Of a stretch of DNA of 64,000 nucleotides, positions 7,989-17,674 are shown piece after piece. Position 1 is the first letter of the stretch. Each line of letters begins with the position of its first letter. Below the pieces are notes generated by a model. It was not told the DNA's origin and did no database searches. It saw nothing but the letters and a program-made list of their open reading frames with translations. Source of the stretch: JAQBDA01 sp964525785 (GTDB lineage: Bacteria; Chloroflexota; Anaerolineae; Anaerolineales; UBA4823); assembly GCA_964525785.1 (NCBI GenBank), contig CAZGIX010000002.1:14881-78880 (forward strand), given 5' to 3'. A program made the translations under genes and the position numbers.

Positions 7989-9911
7989 CTATGCTTCACG
8001 AAATTCGCCTTCAACCACTTCCCCCTCATCTCCAGGTTGGGAGGTGCCCATTTCATTCCCATTTCCGTTACCCGATGGTGTGTAGCTCCCGGGATGGGAA
8101 CTCTGTGACTGTTGGGTGTAAAGCTGTTGGCTGAGCGCATGGAATGCATTCTGCAGCTCCTCCGCCAGGCTTTTGATGTGAGCAGCATCCTGACCCTGAA
8201 CAGCATCACGTAAACGCTGTATCTTAAGCTCAATATCCTGCTGCTCACCTGCCTGGATTTTGCCACTTAGCTCCTTTAAGGCCTTCTCAGTTTGATATAT
8301 CAGGCTGTCTGCCTGGTTTCTGACATCGATCAGCTCGCGCTGCTTGCGATCCTCGGCTTCGTGCTCGCGCCCTTCCTGCACCATTCTATCGATATCGCTT
8401 TTACTCAGGTTCGTCGAGGCGGTGATAGTCACCTTTTGCTCCCTGCCGGTTGCCTTGTCGCGGGCATTGACACTCAAAATCCCGTTCGCATCGATGTCAA
8501 ACGTGACCTCGACTTGAGGAAGACCACGTGCATCAGGTGGGATGCCCTCTAGGCGAAAACGTCCCAGGCTCATGTTATCAGCAGCCAATGGTCGCTCACC
8601 CTGCAGAACATGGATATCAACTGCGGTCTGATTATCATCCGCAGTCGAAAAAACCTCGCTGCGCTTCACTGGGATGGTAGTATTGCGCTCGATCATGGGG
8701 GTCATGACGCCTCCCAATGTCTCCACGCCCAACGACAGCGGTGTAACATCCAGTAAGAGAACGTCTTTTACTTCTCCTCCCAGCACACCCGCCTGGATTG
8801 CCGCGCCAACCGCCACGACTTCATCGGGGTTGACACCCTTATGCGGCTCTTTTCCGGTCAGCGAACGCACCAGATCTTGCACCATAGGCATCCGGGTTGC
8901 GCCTCCAACAAGCACAATTTCGTCAACTTCAGCCGGCTTCAACCCCGCGTCCTTGAGGGCAGCCGAGAAGGGATCCCTCAAGCGGGCGACCAGATCCTCA
9001 CTGAGCTGTTCGAATTTCGCCCGAGTCAGCTTCATTTGCAAGTGCTTGGGACCGGAGGCATCCGCTGTGACATAGGGCAGGTTGATCTCTGTCTCGCTCA
9101 CGCTCGACAGCTCGATCTTGGCCTTCTCGGCTGCTTCGCGCAGCCGCTGCAGAGACTGGCGATCCTGGCGCAGATCGATCCCTTGCTCGCGCTTAAATTC
9201 ATCTGCTGCCCAGTTTACGATGCGCTCATCCCAATCGTCGCCGCCCAGGTGAGTGTCACCGTTGGTGGCGCGCACTTCGATTACGCCTTCGCCTACGTCG
9301 AGAACACTGACATCAAACGTACCACCGCCCAAGTCGAATACCAGGATGGTCTCGTTTTTCTTCTTTTCCAATCCATAGGCCAGAGCTGCTGCGGTTGGCT
9401 CATTGATAATGCGCAGCACATCAAGCCCGGCAATTTTACCGGCATCCTTGGTAGCCTGGCGTTGGCTGTCATTGAAATATGCAGGCACAGTAATCACCGC
9501 TTTAGTCACCGGCTCTCCCAGGTATGCTTCTGCGTCGGTTTTCAATTTACCCAGGATCATGGCAGAGATTTCCTGGGGGCTGTATTCACGCTTGGCGGCA
9601 GGCAATTTTACACGCGCATCACCAGTAGGTCCATTGATCACTTCGTAAGGGACAATCTTGCGTTCAGATCCAACCTCATCAAAGCGACGTCCCATAAAGC
9701 GTTTTATTGAAAAGACCGTGTTTTCAGGATTTATTACTGCCTGGCGCTTTGCAGTCTGACCAACAAGGCGCTCTCCGTTCTTGCTGAACGCCACTACTGA
9801 AGGCAGTAAGCGCGATCCCTCAGCGGTTGGGATTACGGTTGCATCTCCAGCTTCCGTAACCGCGACCACGCTGTTTGTAGTGCCCAAATCAATACCGATA
9901 ATTTTCGACAT
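7989..9911 (-). CDS. dnaK: Hsp70 chaperone DnaK
   Basis: 640 residues, full length. N-terminal GIDLGTTNSVVAV, the phosphate 2 loop VFDLGGGTFDVSVL, VLVGGATRMPMVQ, the interdomain LLLDVTPLSLGVET linker, then the substrate-binding domain and helical lid. The C-terminus is a Gln/Ser/Gly/Asn-rich tail ending EGEVVEGEFREA, like the EEVD-type acidic ends of bacterial DnaK. The ATG at 9911 has GAGGAG a few bases upstream. It folds client proteins with DnaJ and GrpE, whose genes are not adjacent. No CIRCE operator was found in front of it. Confidence 0.98.
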   Translation of the reverse strand: MSKIIGIDLGTTNSVVAVTEAGDATVIPTAEGSRLLPSVVAFSKNGERLVGQTAKRQAVINPENTVFSIKRFMGRRFDEVGSERKIVPYEVINGPTGDARVKLPAAKREYSPQEISAMILGKLKTDAEAYLGEPVTKAVITVPAYFNDSQRQATKDAGKIAGLDVLRIINEPTAAALAYGLEKKKNETILVFDLGGGTFDVSVLDVGEGVIEVRATNGDTHLGGDDWDERIVNWAADEFKREQGIDLRQDRQSLQRLREAAEKAKIELSSVSETEINLPYVTADASGPKHLQMKLTRAKFEQLSEDLVARLRDPFSAALKDAGLKPAEVDEIVLVGGATRMPMVQDLVRSLTGKEPHKGVNPDEVVAVGAAIQAGVLGGEVKDVLLLDVTPLSLGVETLGGVMTPMIERNTTIPVKRSEVFSTADDNQTAVDIHVLQGERPLAADNMSLGRFRLEGIPPDARGLPQVEVTFDIDANGILSVNARDKATGREQKVTITASTNLSKSDIDRMVQEGREHEAEDRKQRELIDVRNQADSLIYQTEKALKELSGKIQAGEQQDIELKIQRLRDAVQGQDAAHIKSLAEELQNAFHALSQQLYTQQSQSSHPGSYTPSGNGNGNEMGTSQPGDEGEVVEGEFREA

Positions 9912-10767
9912 ATGTTGCTCCTCTCCAATTTTGCGATCGAAATAATACTTTTGTTCCTTAGAGGATACCCATCGATTGCAAGAAGGGTATTAACAACGCA
10001 TAGGAAACTTATCAACATTCCACCTAAAAAACTGCCCTGTTGCTCACTGCGGTTGGCACATCCAATCCAATAGTGCCCATTCTTTTCGAAGAGCCGATAA
10101 ATGACGTCCCAAAATTGTCCGGATTATGAGCAAAAAGTGGGAGATAAAAACTGGCAATCAGCATTATTTATCGTTAAAGTGGGAGAGCATACGCAATTCA
10201 TGTTGCACGCAGGAACCTCCCGACATGGGCGGATGAAATTCTGCACATTAATGACTCGCAATCGCTGAAAATCCGCTGAATCAGGCAAAATCGGCTCCAG
10301 AACATGCTTAATTCTTGGTGATACACCTTTCACAAATGATAGGACATTGTCAGGATATTTTTAAGACTCACTCGATGTGGTTAACCAACCCGAGCCTGCT
10401 TATGGGTATATAAGCATATATCTGGATTAGTTCTATCCCCTCCCCCTACCTGTAGGGGTACATCCAGCAAATCTCCATCTCGCCATTTAGGCTCACAGAC
10501 TCATTAATATTTAAGATTCCCTAACCTTAAAGTATTGGGAATTTTTAGATTGGCGTAGGGTTTTCGTATTGCAATCTCTATGCTTCTTCTGCTAGAATGG
10601 GTACGGCGCTAAAGAGAGAATCCATAGGGGGCAGAAACTTTCAAACGGCGCTATTATCGTCTCAAGAGTGGTACTTCCCATCTTATTGCTACCTTCCTCT
10701 GCTTTGGATTAGTGGGGGACATAGCTTCACGCACCTAAAATTCAAATTCGCGAGGAGGAACTCAAGG
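9912..10767. other. 856-base spacer between divergent dnaK and dnaA
   Basis: No convincing gene. It must hold both promoters and is AT-richer than its flanks (for example 10378-10430 and 10501-10575). Two sites differ by one base from the DnaA box TTATCCACA: TTATCAACA at 10009-10017 and TGTGGTTAA (reverse) at 10376-10384. That is too few for a confident replication origin. A small stem (ATTCCC/GGGAAT plus TTTTT, about 10516-10546) lies before the dnaA promoter. Confidence 0.5.
10569..10598 (+). promoter_or_regulatory. Putative dnaA promoter
   Basis: TTGCAA (10569-10574), an 18-base spacer, then TAGAAT (10593-10598). The implied leader of about 160 bases precedes the dnaA start at 10768. Confidence 0.45.
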
Positions 10768-12111
10768 ATGAAAGCAGATCAAGCCTGGCAAGCCGCGCTC
10801 GGACAATTACAGATGGAGATGCACAAGGCTGCTTTCGATACCTGGGTACGAGACGCAGAGTTATTGTCATACGAAGATGGCAGCTTCGTCATTGGTGTTC
10901 ACAATGCTTACGCTCGCGACTGGCTGCAAAGCCGGTTGTCAAGCAAAGTCATCCGATTACTTTCGGGGATGATGAATCGTACGGTTGAGGTACGATTCGT
11001 TGTATGGCAGAATGCTAATACGAACACCGAAGATTTGGAGCCCGAATCCCCCCTACCCGTGCCAGTAGCAGCCGCATCTGTGGAGAACACCCACCTGAAT
11101 GAGCGCTACACGTTCGACAACTTTGTCGTCGGTCCGAGCAATCGCCTGGCGCACGCTGCATCCCTGGCAGTAGCAGAAAAACCTGCCTTCGCCTATAATC
11201 CGCTCTTTCTATACGGAGGTGTAGGATTAGGCAAAACTCACCTGCTGCACGCCATCGGCAATATGTGCAGCCAGCACGGCCAGCTGGTATTGTACGTTTC
11301 CTCTGAAGAATTTACTAATGACCTGATTAATGCTATTCGCACACATACGACACAGGCTTTCCGTGAAAAATACCGCCGCATCGATGTGCTGCTGATCGAT
11401 GACATCCAATTTATTGCTGGAAAAGAATCTACCCAGGAAGAGTTCTTCCACACCTTCAACACCTTGCATGGGCAGAACAAACAGCTGATCATCTCCTCCG
11501 ACCGGCCTCCGAAAGCAATGGTGACCCTGGAGGAGCGATTGCGCTCCCGTTTCGAATGGGGTCTGACTGCGGATATCCAACCGCCCGATTTCGAGACTCG
11601 CCTGGCGATCCTGCGCTACAAATCTGACCGACTGGGCTACCACATCCCCCCTGAAGTGATGGAAATGATTGCACGCCGGGTTCAATCCAATATCCGCGAG
11701 TTGGAAGGTGCGCTAACACGGGTTGTGGCCTTTGCCAATCTCAGCCAGCTACCACTGACTCCCCAATTGGTTGAATCGACTTTGGCAGACATGCTGCCGC
11801 GCAAGACCGAAATTCAACCAGCCGAGGTAGTCCGTAAAGTTGCGGAGACCTTCGGAGTGACTATGGAGCGCATGCTCGGTCGTGACCGCTCTCGAGTTGT
11901 TGCCTTACCCAGGCAGATCGCCATGTATCTGCTGCGCGAAGAAACAAACATCTCATTGCCGCAAATCGGTGATGCCCTTGGAGGGCGCGATCACACCACC
12001 ATCATGTACGGCTGCGACAAAATCGCCGACCTGCTGGAACGCGATGCCGGGCTGCGCCGCCAGGTAATCCATCTGCGCGAACAGCTTTACGGGCAAACGA
12101 GCCTGCGCTGA
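10768..12111 (+). CDS. dnaA: Chromosomal replication initiator DnaA
   Basis: 447 residues from the ATG at 10768, chosen because AGGAGG sits nine bases upstream and the N-terminal domain I begins there; the frame extends to 10597 without homology. Domain I (AWQAALGQLQMEMHKAAFDTW), a short linker, AAA+ domain III beginning RYTFDNFVVGPSNRLAHAA with Walker A GGVGLGKTH and Walker B LLIDDIQF, and domain IV with the DnaA-box binding signature GRDHTTIMYG. No dnaN or recF follows; the next gene is on the other strand. Confidence 0.98.
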   Translation: MKADQAWQAALGQLQMEMHKAAFDTWVRDAELLSYEDGSFVIGVHNAYARDWLQSRLSSKVIRLLSGMMNRTVEVRFVVWQNANTNTEDLEPESPLPVPVAAASVENTHLNERYTFDNFVVGPSNRLAHAASLAVAEKPAFAYNPLFLYGGVGLGKTHLLHAIGNMCSQHGQLVLYVSSEEFTNDLINAIRTHTTQAFREKYRRIDVLLIDDIQFIAGKESTQEEFFHTFNTLHGQNKQLIISSDRPPKAMVTLEERLRSRFEWGLTADIQPPDFETRLAILRYKSDRLGYHIPPEVMEMIARRVQSNIRELEGALTRVVAFANLSQLPLTPQLVESTLADMLPRKTEIQPAEVVRKVAETFGVTMERMLGRDRSRVVALPRQIAMYLLREETNISLPQIGDALGGRDHTTIMYGCDKIADLLERDAGLRRQVIHLREQLYGQTSLR

Positions 12112-12129
12112 GATTCCGGCAGATCCCGC

Positions 12130-13398
12130 CTACTTTTTATTGAGATTCTTGATCCAGGAACTTGCTCGCTGCAAAGGAATTGACCAGGCCATGCCCACTG
12201 GCTTAGACTGGCTCACTGGCTCGGGCCAGGGGTCCAGGTCAAACATCTTGCGCAGCACGTAGCGGCTGCTCAGGTTAACGGTTGCCACCACTGGCGCGGC
12301 CAATACCAGCCCGATTACTCCGATCAAATTGGTAAATACGATCGCGGCCACGAGGATCGCTGCCGGGTGTACGTTGAGAGTCTGGCCCATAAGGCGCGGC
12401 GAGATGATATTGTCATAGATCTGGTCGAGTGCGAAGCACGCTACAAGCACCAGCAGGACGTAGTAGATTGGCTCGAGACCGAAATAGTTAGCCGGTTGGA
12501 AGAAAGCAACCAATCCGGTTACAACCAGGGTTACCAGGGGGCCAACGTATGGGATAAAGCGAGCCAGGCCTGCCATGATGGCAATACCAAATGTATAGTG
12601 CATATCGAGTATACTCAGCAGAATCGTATAGCTGATCACCACCAGGGCAATAATGAGCAACTGCCCGCGGATAAAACCATTCCAGATGACACCCAACTCG
12701 AGCCCCAGGCGGCGTATATCTTCTTCGTATCCGGGGATATCTACCCGCACCAGCTGCCCCGGAAATCTACCTGATTCTGAGAGCAAGAAATACGAAGTAA
12801 GCATCACGAACAGGCCCCATGTAAATGTTACAACCGCACTGCCAGCAAATGATGTGATCAGGCCGCCAATCCGCCCTAATATCGGCTGTACTGTCGATAA
12901 AACCTGGTTTGTAAATGTTTGAACGTCAAAAAGCTGGCCCAAATTGATCGTGTAAGGACCGATCACATATACCTGTCCAGCCATGTTCGCAACCAGTGTA
13001 GGGAGATCGGTGATGAAGCGCTGCACAAAGATTACCAGGCTTTCAATCTGCTGTATGACAGCCAGACTGGTTAAGGCTATCAAACCCCCGACCAGTATTA
13101 TAAACACAAGATAAATCAGGTTTACCGAAGTACGCCAGGATACTTTAAGCGCCTTGCTGAAGCGCTTTGCCAGCGGGTAGAGCAAATATGCCAGCATAAA
13201 GCTCAGGATGAGCGGACCAACGATCTGGCGGAAACGGATCAACAGCGCACCGATGATGGCGACGATCGTTAAGCCGATGACCATTTTGGTCATCGCTCCC
13301 CAGCGTGGAGAATTCAGTAATTGAGGCTCCTTCGTTTTCGAGGGCTGCTGGGAAACCTCCTGCAAGTTTGCTTCAGTCGAGTCGTCTGCGCCCATCAT
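12130..13398 (-). CDS. AI-2E family (PerM/TqsA) transporter
   Basis: About 422 residues from the ATG at 13398; a GTG at 13413 would add five. Hydrophilic N-terminus, then about seven or eight membrane segments with the family landmarks: an N-terminal pair of helices, the amphipathic region FVQRFITDLPTLV, and the C-terminal block PYVGPLVTLVVTGLVAF ... ISPRLMGQTLNVHPAAILVA. Members include the E. coli TqsA autoinducer-2 exporter and Na+/H+ antiporters, so substrate is undefined. It is tail to tail with dnaA (18 bases). Confidence 0.9.
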   Translation of the reverse strand: MMGADDSTEANLQEVSQQPSKTKEPQLLNSPRWGAMTKMVIGLTIVAIIGALLIRFRQIVGPLILSFMLAYLLYPLAKRFSKALKVSWRTSVNLIYLVFIILVGGLIALTSLAVIQQIESLVIFVQRFITDLPTLVANMAGQVYVIGPYTINLGQLFDVQTFTNQVLSTVQPILGRIGGLITSFAGSAVVTFTWGLFVMLTSYFLLSESGRFPGQLVRVDIPGYEEDIRRLGLELGVIWNGFIRGQLLIIALVVISYTILLSILDMHYTFGIAIMAGLARFIPYVGPLVTLVVTGLVAFFQPANYFGLEPIYYVLLVLVACFALDQIYDNIISPRLMGQTLNVHPAAILVAAIVFTNLIGVIGLVLAAPVVATVNLSSRYVLRKMFDLDPWPEPVSQSKPVGMAWSIPLQRASSWIKNLNKK

Positions 13399-13475
13399 AT
13401 GGTCAGCTTGCACGGTGTCAGGTTGGAGTCTACCTTCCCAACACCGTCGTTTGCATTGAACAGCCGGGATGTTTT

Positions 13476-13691
13476 TTACAAAATGAAAGACAGCACAATT
13501 AATCCTATAATGAAAGATCCCGCCAGGATTGCAATGCGCGTCAAATCCTTCTTCACATACGAATAGTCTGGGTTGAAATCCCGATCCGAACGCGTCGTCC
13601 CCCTGGATATATCCAAAACCGGTGCAGCTGCGGCTACTGCAGTTGAGCTGGGAGTGGATTTTCGGACCTGGCGTTTCACTTTCTTACTCAT
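13476..13691 (-). CDS. Small tail-anchored membrane protein, unknown function
   Basis: 71 residues. Strongly basic N-terminus (MSKKVKRQVRK), a Ser/Ala-rich linker, then a single C-terminal membrane helix (about 50-71: RIAILAGSFIIGLIVLSFIL). The ATG at 13691 has GAGGAG at good spacing, which supports a real gene. It lies between the sortase and the AI-2E permease on the same strand. No family recognised. Confidence 0.7.
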   Translation of the reverse strand: MSKKVKRQVRKSTPSSTAVAAAAPVLDISRGTTRSDRDFNPDYSYVKKDLTRIAILAGSFIIGLIVLSFIL

Positions 13692-13773
13692 AGGTAGCTC
13701 CTCAATAAATGATCCCTTGAATTGGTGGCTTCGGAATCGCCACCCATTATGTCATGGAGACAACCAGCTCGCT

Positions 13774-14685
13774 TCACCCCTGGAGGCGGGCGGTCACTAC
13801 AATTCTCTGGTCATCAACCAGGTAAGGATAACATGAAATCAGCGTTACCGTGGGCTGTTTTGTGGCGTCCATCACTTCAACTGCGGTTGGCTCAACCACC
13901 TCGCTGTCAACAACCGTATAGGTATAAGAACGCTGGTTGGTAAATAGGATAATCTCATCGCCGGGCTGTAGCTGGTCTAGATCACGAAAGATCTCGCCGA
14001 AGATATCGTTGTGGGCAGATAACACCAAATTACCATCTTTCCCGGGATTGGTGGTTCCCACGTGCTGGCCTACTCCCTTTTTCAGCTGTTCCCAACCATC
14101 GCCCTGGACAACCGGGGCATCGACTTTTATCGCCGGGATCTGGATGCGGATCGCCTGTTCTGGTCCAGGGGTTGGCAGGGGGACATTCGCCAGAGACTGC
14201 ACCAGGGGGCGCAGGTGCTCCGGAATCTCGGCATCATTGGGGCGCGTCCCACCCTCAGCGTTCGGCGGGGTGTGTCCTGAGGGCAGCACGACTGCCACAA
14301 TCAATGGCGTGGGTGTCAGCGTGGGCTGCTCAAGGGCAGCAGCAACCTCCAGGTTCAACTCCCGGATCAGATTTAAACCATTAAAAAGCACAAAAATAAA
14401 GCCCACGACTGCGGAAACCTCAACGATCAGCAGGAATATATCCAGAAACCGGCGCGGGCGAGATGGTCGGGCGGCACGTCCCTTGCTGCTGTTGCCCTCT
14501 TCATCATCCAGGGGTCCGCTGCGCAGGTCATCCAGTGTCCCCTCGACATCTGGCGCAACAACGACCACACGCCCGGTGCGCCGGTAGCGCTCCAGGCGTT
14601 CGTGGCGTGCTGCACGGCGCTTTTCTACCAGCATCCAGCGCAGTTCATCCACAGATGGATCGTCAGGTGTTCTCTTGGTAGGCAC
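13774..14685 (-). CDS. Sortase, class D/E-like
   Basis: 303 residues: a basic cytoplasmic N-terminus of about 80 residues, one membrane helix (about 85-106, DIFLLIVEVSAVVGFIFVLF), a Pro/Thr linker, then the sortase beta-barrel. The triad is visible: His in VLSAHND, Cys in TLISCYP and Arg in DDQRIVVTA. It would cleave a sorting signal and link surface proteins, implying a monoderm-type cell surface. No substrate with an LPXTG-like C-terminus is encoded nearby. Start is a GTG six bases after a TATAAT. Confidence 0.9.
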   Translation of the reverse strand: MPTKRTPDDPSVDELRWMLVEKRRAARHERLERYRRTGRVVVVAPDVEGTLDDLRSGPLDDEEGNSSKGRAARPSRPRRFLDIFLLIVEVSAVVGFIFVLFNGLNLIRELNLEVAAALEQPTLTPTPLIVAVVLPSGHTPPNAEGGTRPNDAEIPEHLRPLVQSLANVPLPTPGPEQAIRIQIPAIKVDAPVVQGDGWEQLKKGVGQHVGTTNPGKDGNLVLSAHNDIFGEIFRDLDQLQPGDEIILFTNQRSYTYTVVDSEVVEPTAVEVMDATKQPTVTLISCYPYLVDDQRIVVTARLQG

Positions 14686-14691
14686 GCCGTG

Positions 14692-14697
14692 ATTATA
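14692..14697 (-). promoter_or_regulatory. Putative -10 box of a leaderless sortase mRNA
   Basis: TATAAT on the minus strand with CACGGC between it and the GTG start (14685-14683). No Shine-Dalgarno sequence is possible in that interval. Confidence 0.45.
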
Positions 14698-14748
14698 CCT
14701 TTATCCGAACAAACCGTCCTTAGAATCGGCTTTGATTTTGTAGGTCAT

Positions 14749-16185
14749 CTATCCGATAATCCCACCTTCGGTCAGCTTGCGCAGGTCGATCAAAGCAGCT
14801 TTGATCTCCTCAGCGCTGACCAGGCGGTTAGCGTCACGGTGGCTCAGTTTTCCAGCAGCAGCTTTTGCTTCGGCAAGCTCTGCGATGCTCACACCCAGGC
14901 TCAGCGATTCTTTTACCAGCTGCGCTCCCGCGACATAGCCGATCAAAGGGTTGAGCGCTGTCACAATGATGGCGTTCCTTGCCAGCCACCCCTCAGCTTT
15001 TTCGCGGTTGGCTTGCAGACCACTGACGCATCTGTCTGTAAAAGCTCGTATTGCGCTGATCATTACCTGCATGCTCTCAAACAGGTTATGGGCGATGATC
15101 GGCATCATTACATTTAGCTCAAGCTGTCCGGCCTGGGCTGCCAGTGCGATAGTATGATCGCATCCCTGAACGTGGAACATTGCCATATTCAGCATCTCTG
15201 CCAGCACCGGGTTAACCTTACCGGGCATGATGCTCGACCCGGGCTGGACAGCTGGCAAAAGCAGCTCATCCAAACCAGTAGCCGGCCCGGAAGCCAACAA
15301 GCGGATGTCATTGGCAATGCGCGTCAGGGTGATTGCCAGCGTGCGCAGCGCAGCCGAGAAATCCGCCGCATCAGCCATCGACTGCATCGACTCGAACAGA
15401 TCGTCTGACTCATACAGCTCGATCCCTGTAAGCTCCGTGAGCCGCCGCACCATGCGTGCATGATATTCCGGATGGGCGTTCAAGCCCGTACCGGTGGCTG
15501 TGCCACCAATCCCAAGGCGGCGCAGTCCCTGGCTGGCGCGGCGGATGCGCCCGGCATCCCGCTCCACTGCCAGGGCGTAAGCTCCGAACTCTTGTCCCAA
15601 CCGTACCGGCACGGCATCCTGCAGATGAGTGCGACCGGATTTGACGATATCGTCAAACTCGAGCGCTTTTCGCCGCAAGGCTGCCGACAAAGCGCCAACC
15701 ATATCCAGGAGCTCGTCCAAACGCCACAATGCCCCCAACCGGATGGCGGTCGGGATCGTGTCGTTGGTGGACTGCGCCATATTCACATGGTCATTCGGAT
15801 GCACGAGGTACTCGCCCAATTTGCCACCCAGGATCTGAGTGGCGCGGTTGGCAATGACCTCATTAGCATTCATATTATGACTGGTGCCTGCCCCGGCCTG
15901 AAATGGATCGATAACGAACTGGTCATCCCAGCGACCATCGATCACTTCCTGAGCGGCCTTGGTGATCGCATCGGCAAGCTGCGGATCCAACAAGCCCAGA
16001 TCACGGTTGACCTCCGCAGATGCTTTTTTAATGGTTGCCATGGACCAGATAAACGCCCGCCAGGGTCGCAACCCGGAAATTGGAAAGTTGTGCACTGCTC
16101 GCTGGGTCTGTACCCCATACAAAGCATCCTCCGGCACCTGTATCTCGCCCAGCGAGTCACGCTCTTTACGATAAGACAGCGACAT
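14749..16185 (-). CDS. aspA: Aspartate ammonia-lyase (fumarase/aspartase superfamily)
   Basis: 478 residues; ATG at 16185 with AAAGGAG upstream. Superfamily signature GSSIMPGKVNPV is intact, and QAGAGTSHNMNANEVIANRA, HPNDHVNMAQSTND and GRTHLQDAVP carry the active-site residues. GTSHNMNANEVIANRA with LVHPNDHVN fits aspartase more than class II fumarase (usually SGTQSNMN). It deaminates aspartate to fumarate. A fumarase function cannot be fully excluded. Confidence 0.88.
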   Translation of the reverse strand: MSLSYRKERDSLGEIQVPEDALYGVQTQRAVHNFPISGLRPWRAFIWSMATIKKASAEVNRDLGLLDPQLADAITKAAQEVIDGRWDDQFVIDPFQAGAGTSHNMNANEVIANRATQILGGKLGEYLVHPNDHVNMAQSTNDTIPTAIRLGALWRLDELLDMVGALSAALRRKALEFDDIVKSGRTHLQDAVPVRLGQEFGAYALAVERDAGRIRRASQGLRRLGIGGTATGTGLNAHPEYHARMVRRLTELTGIELYESDDLFESMQSMADAADFSAALRTLAITLTRIANDIRLLASGPATGLDELLLPAVQPGSSIMPGKVNPVLAEMLNMAMFHVQGCDHTIALAAQAGQLELNVMMPIIAHNLFESMQVMISAIRAFTDRCVSGLQANREKAEGWLARNAIIVTALNPLIGYVAGAQLVKESLSLGVSIAELAEAKAAAGKLSHRDANRLVSAEEIKAALIDLRKLTEGGIIG

Positions 16186-16328
16186 AGGTTTAACTCCTTT
16201 CGGTATATTCAAGGAATTATATCCTCGCACATAACTGAATCCCTTTTCGAATACGTCATCTGCATGGGATAATTACAATATCCGAATATAATCCTTACAC
16301 CTGACCGTTCCCGAAATCCGAGATCGTT

Positions 16329-16349
16329 GTACACGGATTACGCGGATGC
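16329..16349 (+). repeat. Short interspersed repeat, 'ACACGGATT' family, copy 1
   Basis: Twenty-one bases starting GTACACGGATT and ending CGGATGC that recur with two mismatches at 38995-39015. A further ACACGGATT follows at about 16367. Both copies are in short intergenic gaps. Confidence 0.6.
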
Positions 16350-16401
16350 CGTTAGCACACGGATTGCAAGGAATATCGATTATATATACTCCAAATTGAC
16401 C

Positions 16402-17661
16402 ATGCTGATCTATAACGCTTCTCAACTGCTAACACTACCTGGAGGTCCCCAGCGCGGGCGCGAGCTTGGGCAGCTCGGCATCATCCCCGGCGGCGCAGTC
16501 CTGATCGATGGCGAACGCATTTCTGCCGTAGGTCCGAGCCAGGAGCTGCGCTCTGTTTATCCGGATGAAACAGGGTTTGATGCTGGAGGATGCGTGGTCC
16601 TGCCCGGCCTTGTAGATCCCCATACTCACCTGATCTGGGCGGGTGATCGGGCAGCAGAGTTCGAACAGCGCCTGCAGGGTAAAACCTACCTGGAAATCCT
16701 GGCTGAAGGCGGCGGCATACTCTCGACTGTGCATGCCACCCGCATCGCCTCACTGCGCAAGCTGATCCATGAAACCCGCCCCAGGATGCAGTCGCTTTTC
16801 AAACATGGCACGACCACCGCAGAGGCGAAGACTGGTTACGGCTTGCGTACAGCAACCGAGCTACGTATGCTTCAGGCCCTGATCGCCTTGGATGATGAAG
16901 GTCCTCTGGATCTGGCAATCACCTTTTTGGGCGCGCATGCCATTGCTCCGGAATACAGGCACCAACCTGATGAATACACCGAGCTAATTTGTAATACCAT
17001 GCTGCCGCTGCTGGCTGAATGGTGGCCTCAACATGCCGCGGAGAGACCTCTGCCATTTGTGGATGTATTTTGTGAGACGGGTGCATTCGACCTGGGGCAG
17101 TCCCGGCGAATTTTAGAGGCTGCCCGCTCGCTCGGCTTTCCGCTGAAGATCCACGCTGATGAGTTCGACAATTTGGGAGGGGCGAGCCTGGCTGCCGAGC
17201 TGGGGGCTATCTCTGCCGATCACCTGGTGGTGACCTCATCACAGGACATTGCTGCTCTGGCGAGCAGTGACACTGTAGCCGTTGCCCTGCCCTGCACACC
17301 TTTCGGTCTGGCAGAGACACGCTACACACCGGCCCAGGCGATATTGGGTGCCGGCGGCTTGCTCTCGATTGCCACCGACCTCAACCCCGGCACCGCCTGG
17401 TGCGAAAGCATGCAGTTTGCCATTGCCCTGGCGTGCCGCTATATGCGGCTGACCCCCGCCCAGGCTATCGCGGCTGCCACGATAAACGCTGCGGCGGCTA
17501 TCGGCCGCGCGGATAAAATCGGATCGCTCGAGCCAGGCAAGCAAGCCGATCTGTTGGTGCTCAAGGTGGCAGACTACAGGCACCTGGGCTATCGTTTTGG
17601 CACAAACCTTGTACAAACTGTGATAAAAAAGGGCCAGATCTACCCGGTAGATCAAATCTGA
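16402..17661 (+). CDS. hutI: Imidazolonepropionase
   Basis: 419 residues from ATG 16402, where homology begins; upstream codons are intergenic-repeat sequence. Amidohydrolase fold with metal ligands in DPHTHLIWAG, HAD in KIHADEFDNLGG, and DLNPGTAWCESM near the C-terminus, diagnostic for HutI. It opens the imidazolone ring in histidine degradation. No hutH, hutU or hutG is adjacent, so the rest of the pathway, if present, is elsewhere. A TATACT eleven bases before the start is a possible -10 box. Confidence 0.93.
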   Translation: MLIYNASQLLTLPGGPQRGRELGQLGIIPGGAVLIDGERISAVGPSQELRSVYPDETGFDAGGCVVLPGLVDPHTHLIWAGDRAAEFEQRLQGKTYLEILAEGGGILSTVHATRIASLRKLIHETRPRMQSLFKHGTTTAEAKTGYGLRTATELRMLQALIALDDEGPLDLAITFLGAHAIAPEYRHQPDEYTELICNTMLPLLAEWWPQHAAERPLPFVDVFCETGAFDLGQSRRILEAARSLGFPLKIHADEFDNLGGASLAAELGAISADHLVVTSSQDIAALASSDTVAVALPCTPFGLAETRYTPAQAILGAGGLLSIATDLNPGTAWCESMQFAIALACRYMRLTPAQAIAAATINAAAAIGRADKIGSLEPGKQADLLVLKVADYRHLGYRFGTNLVQTVIKKGQIYPVDQI

Positions 17662-17674
17662 GAGGCTGATTTTT

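Noticed and set aside
9912..10767. Replication origin upstream of dnaA
   Set aside because: Only two one-mismatch DnaA boxes, no cluster, no dnaN or recF and no visible unwinding repeat; not enough to call oriC.
13774..14685. Sortase substrate genes nearby
   Set aside because: No protein in the window ends with LPXTG-like motif, membrane helix and basic tail.
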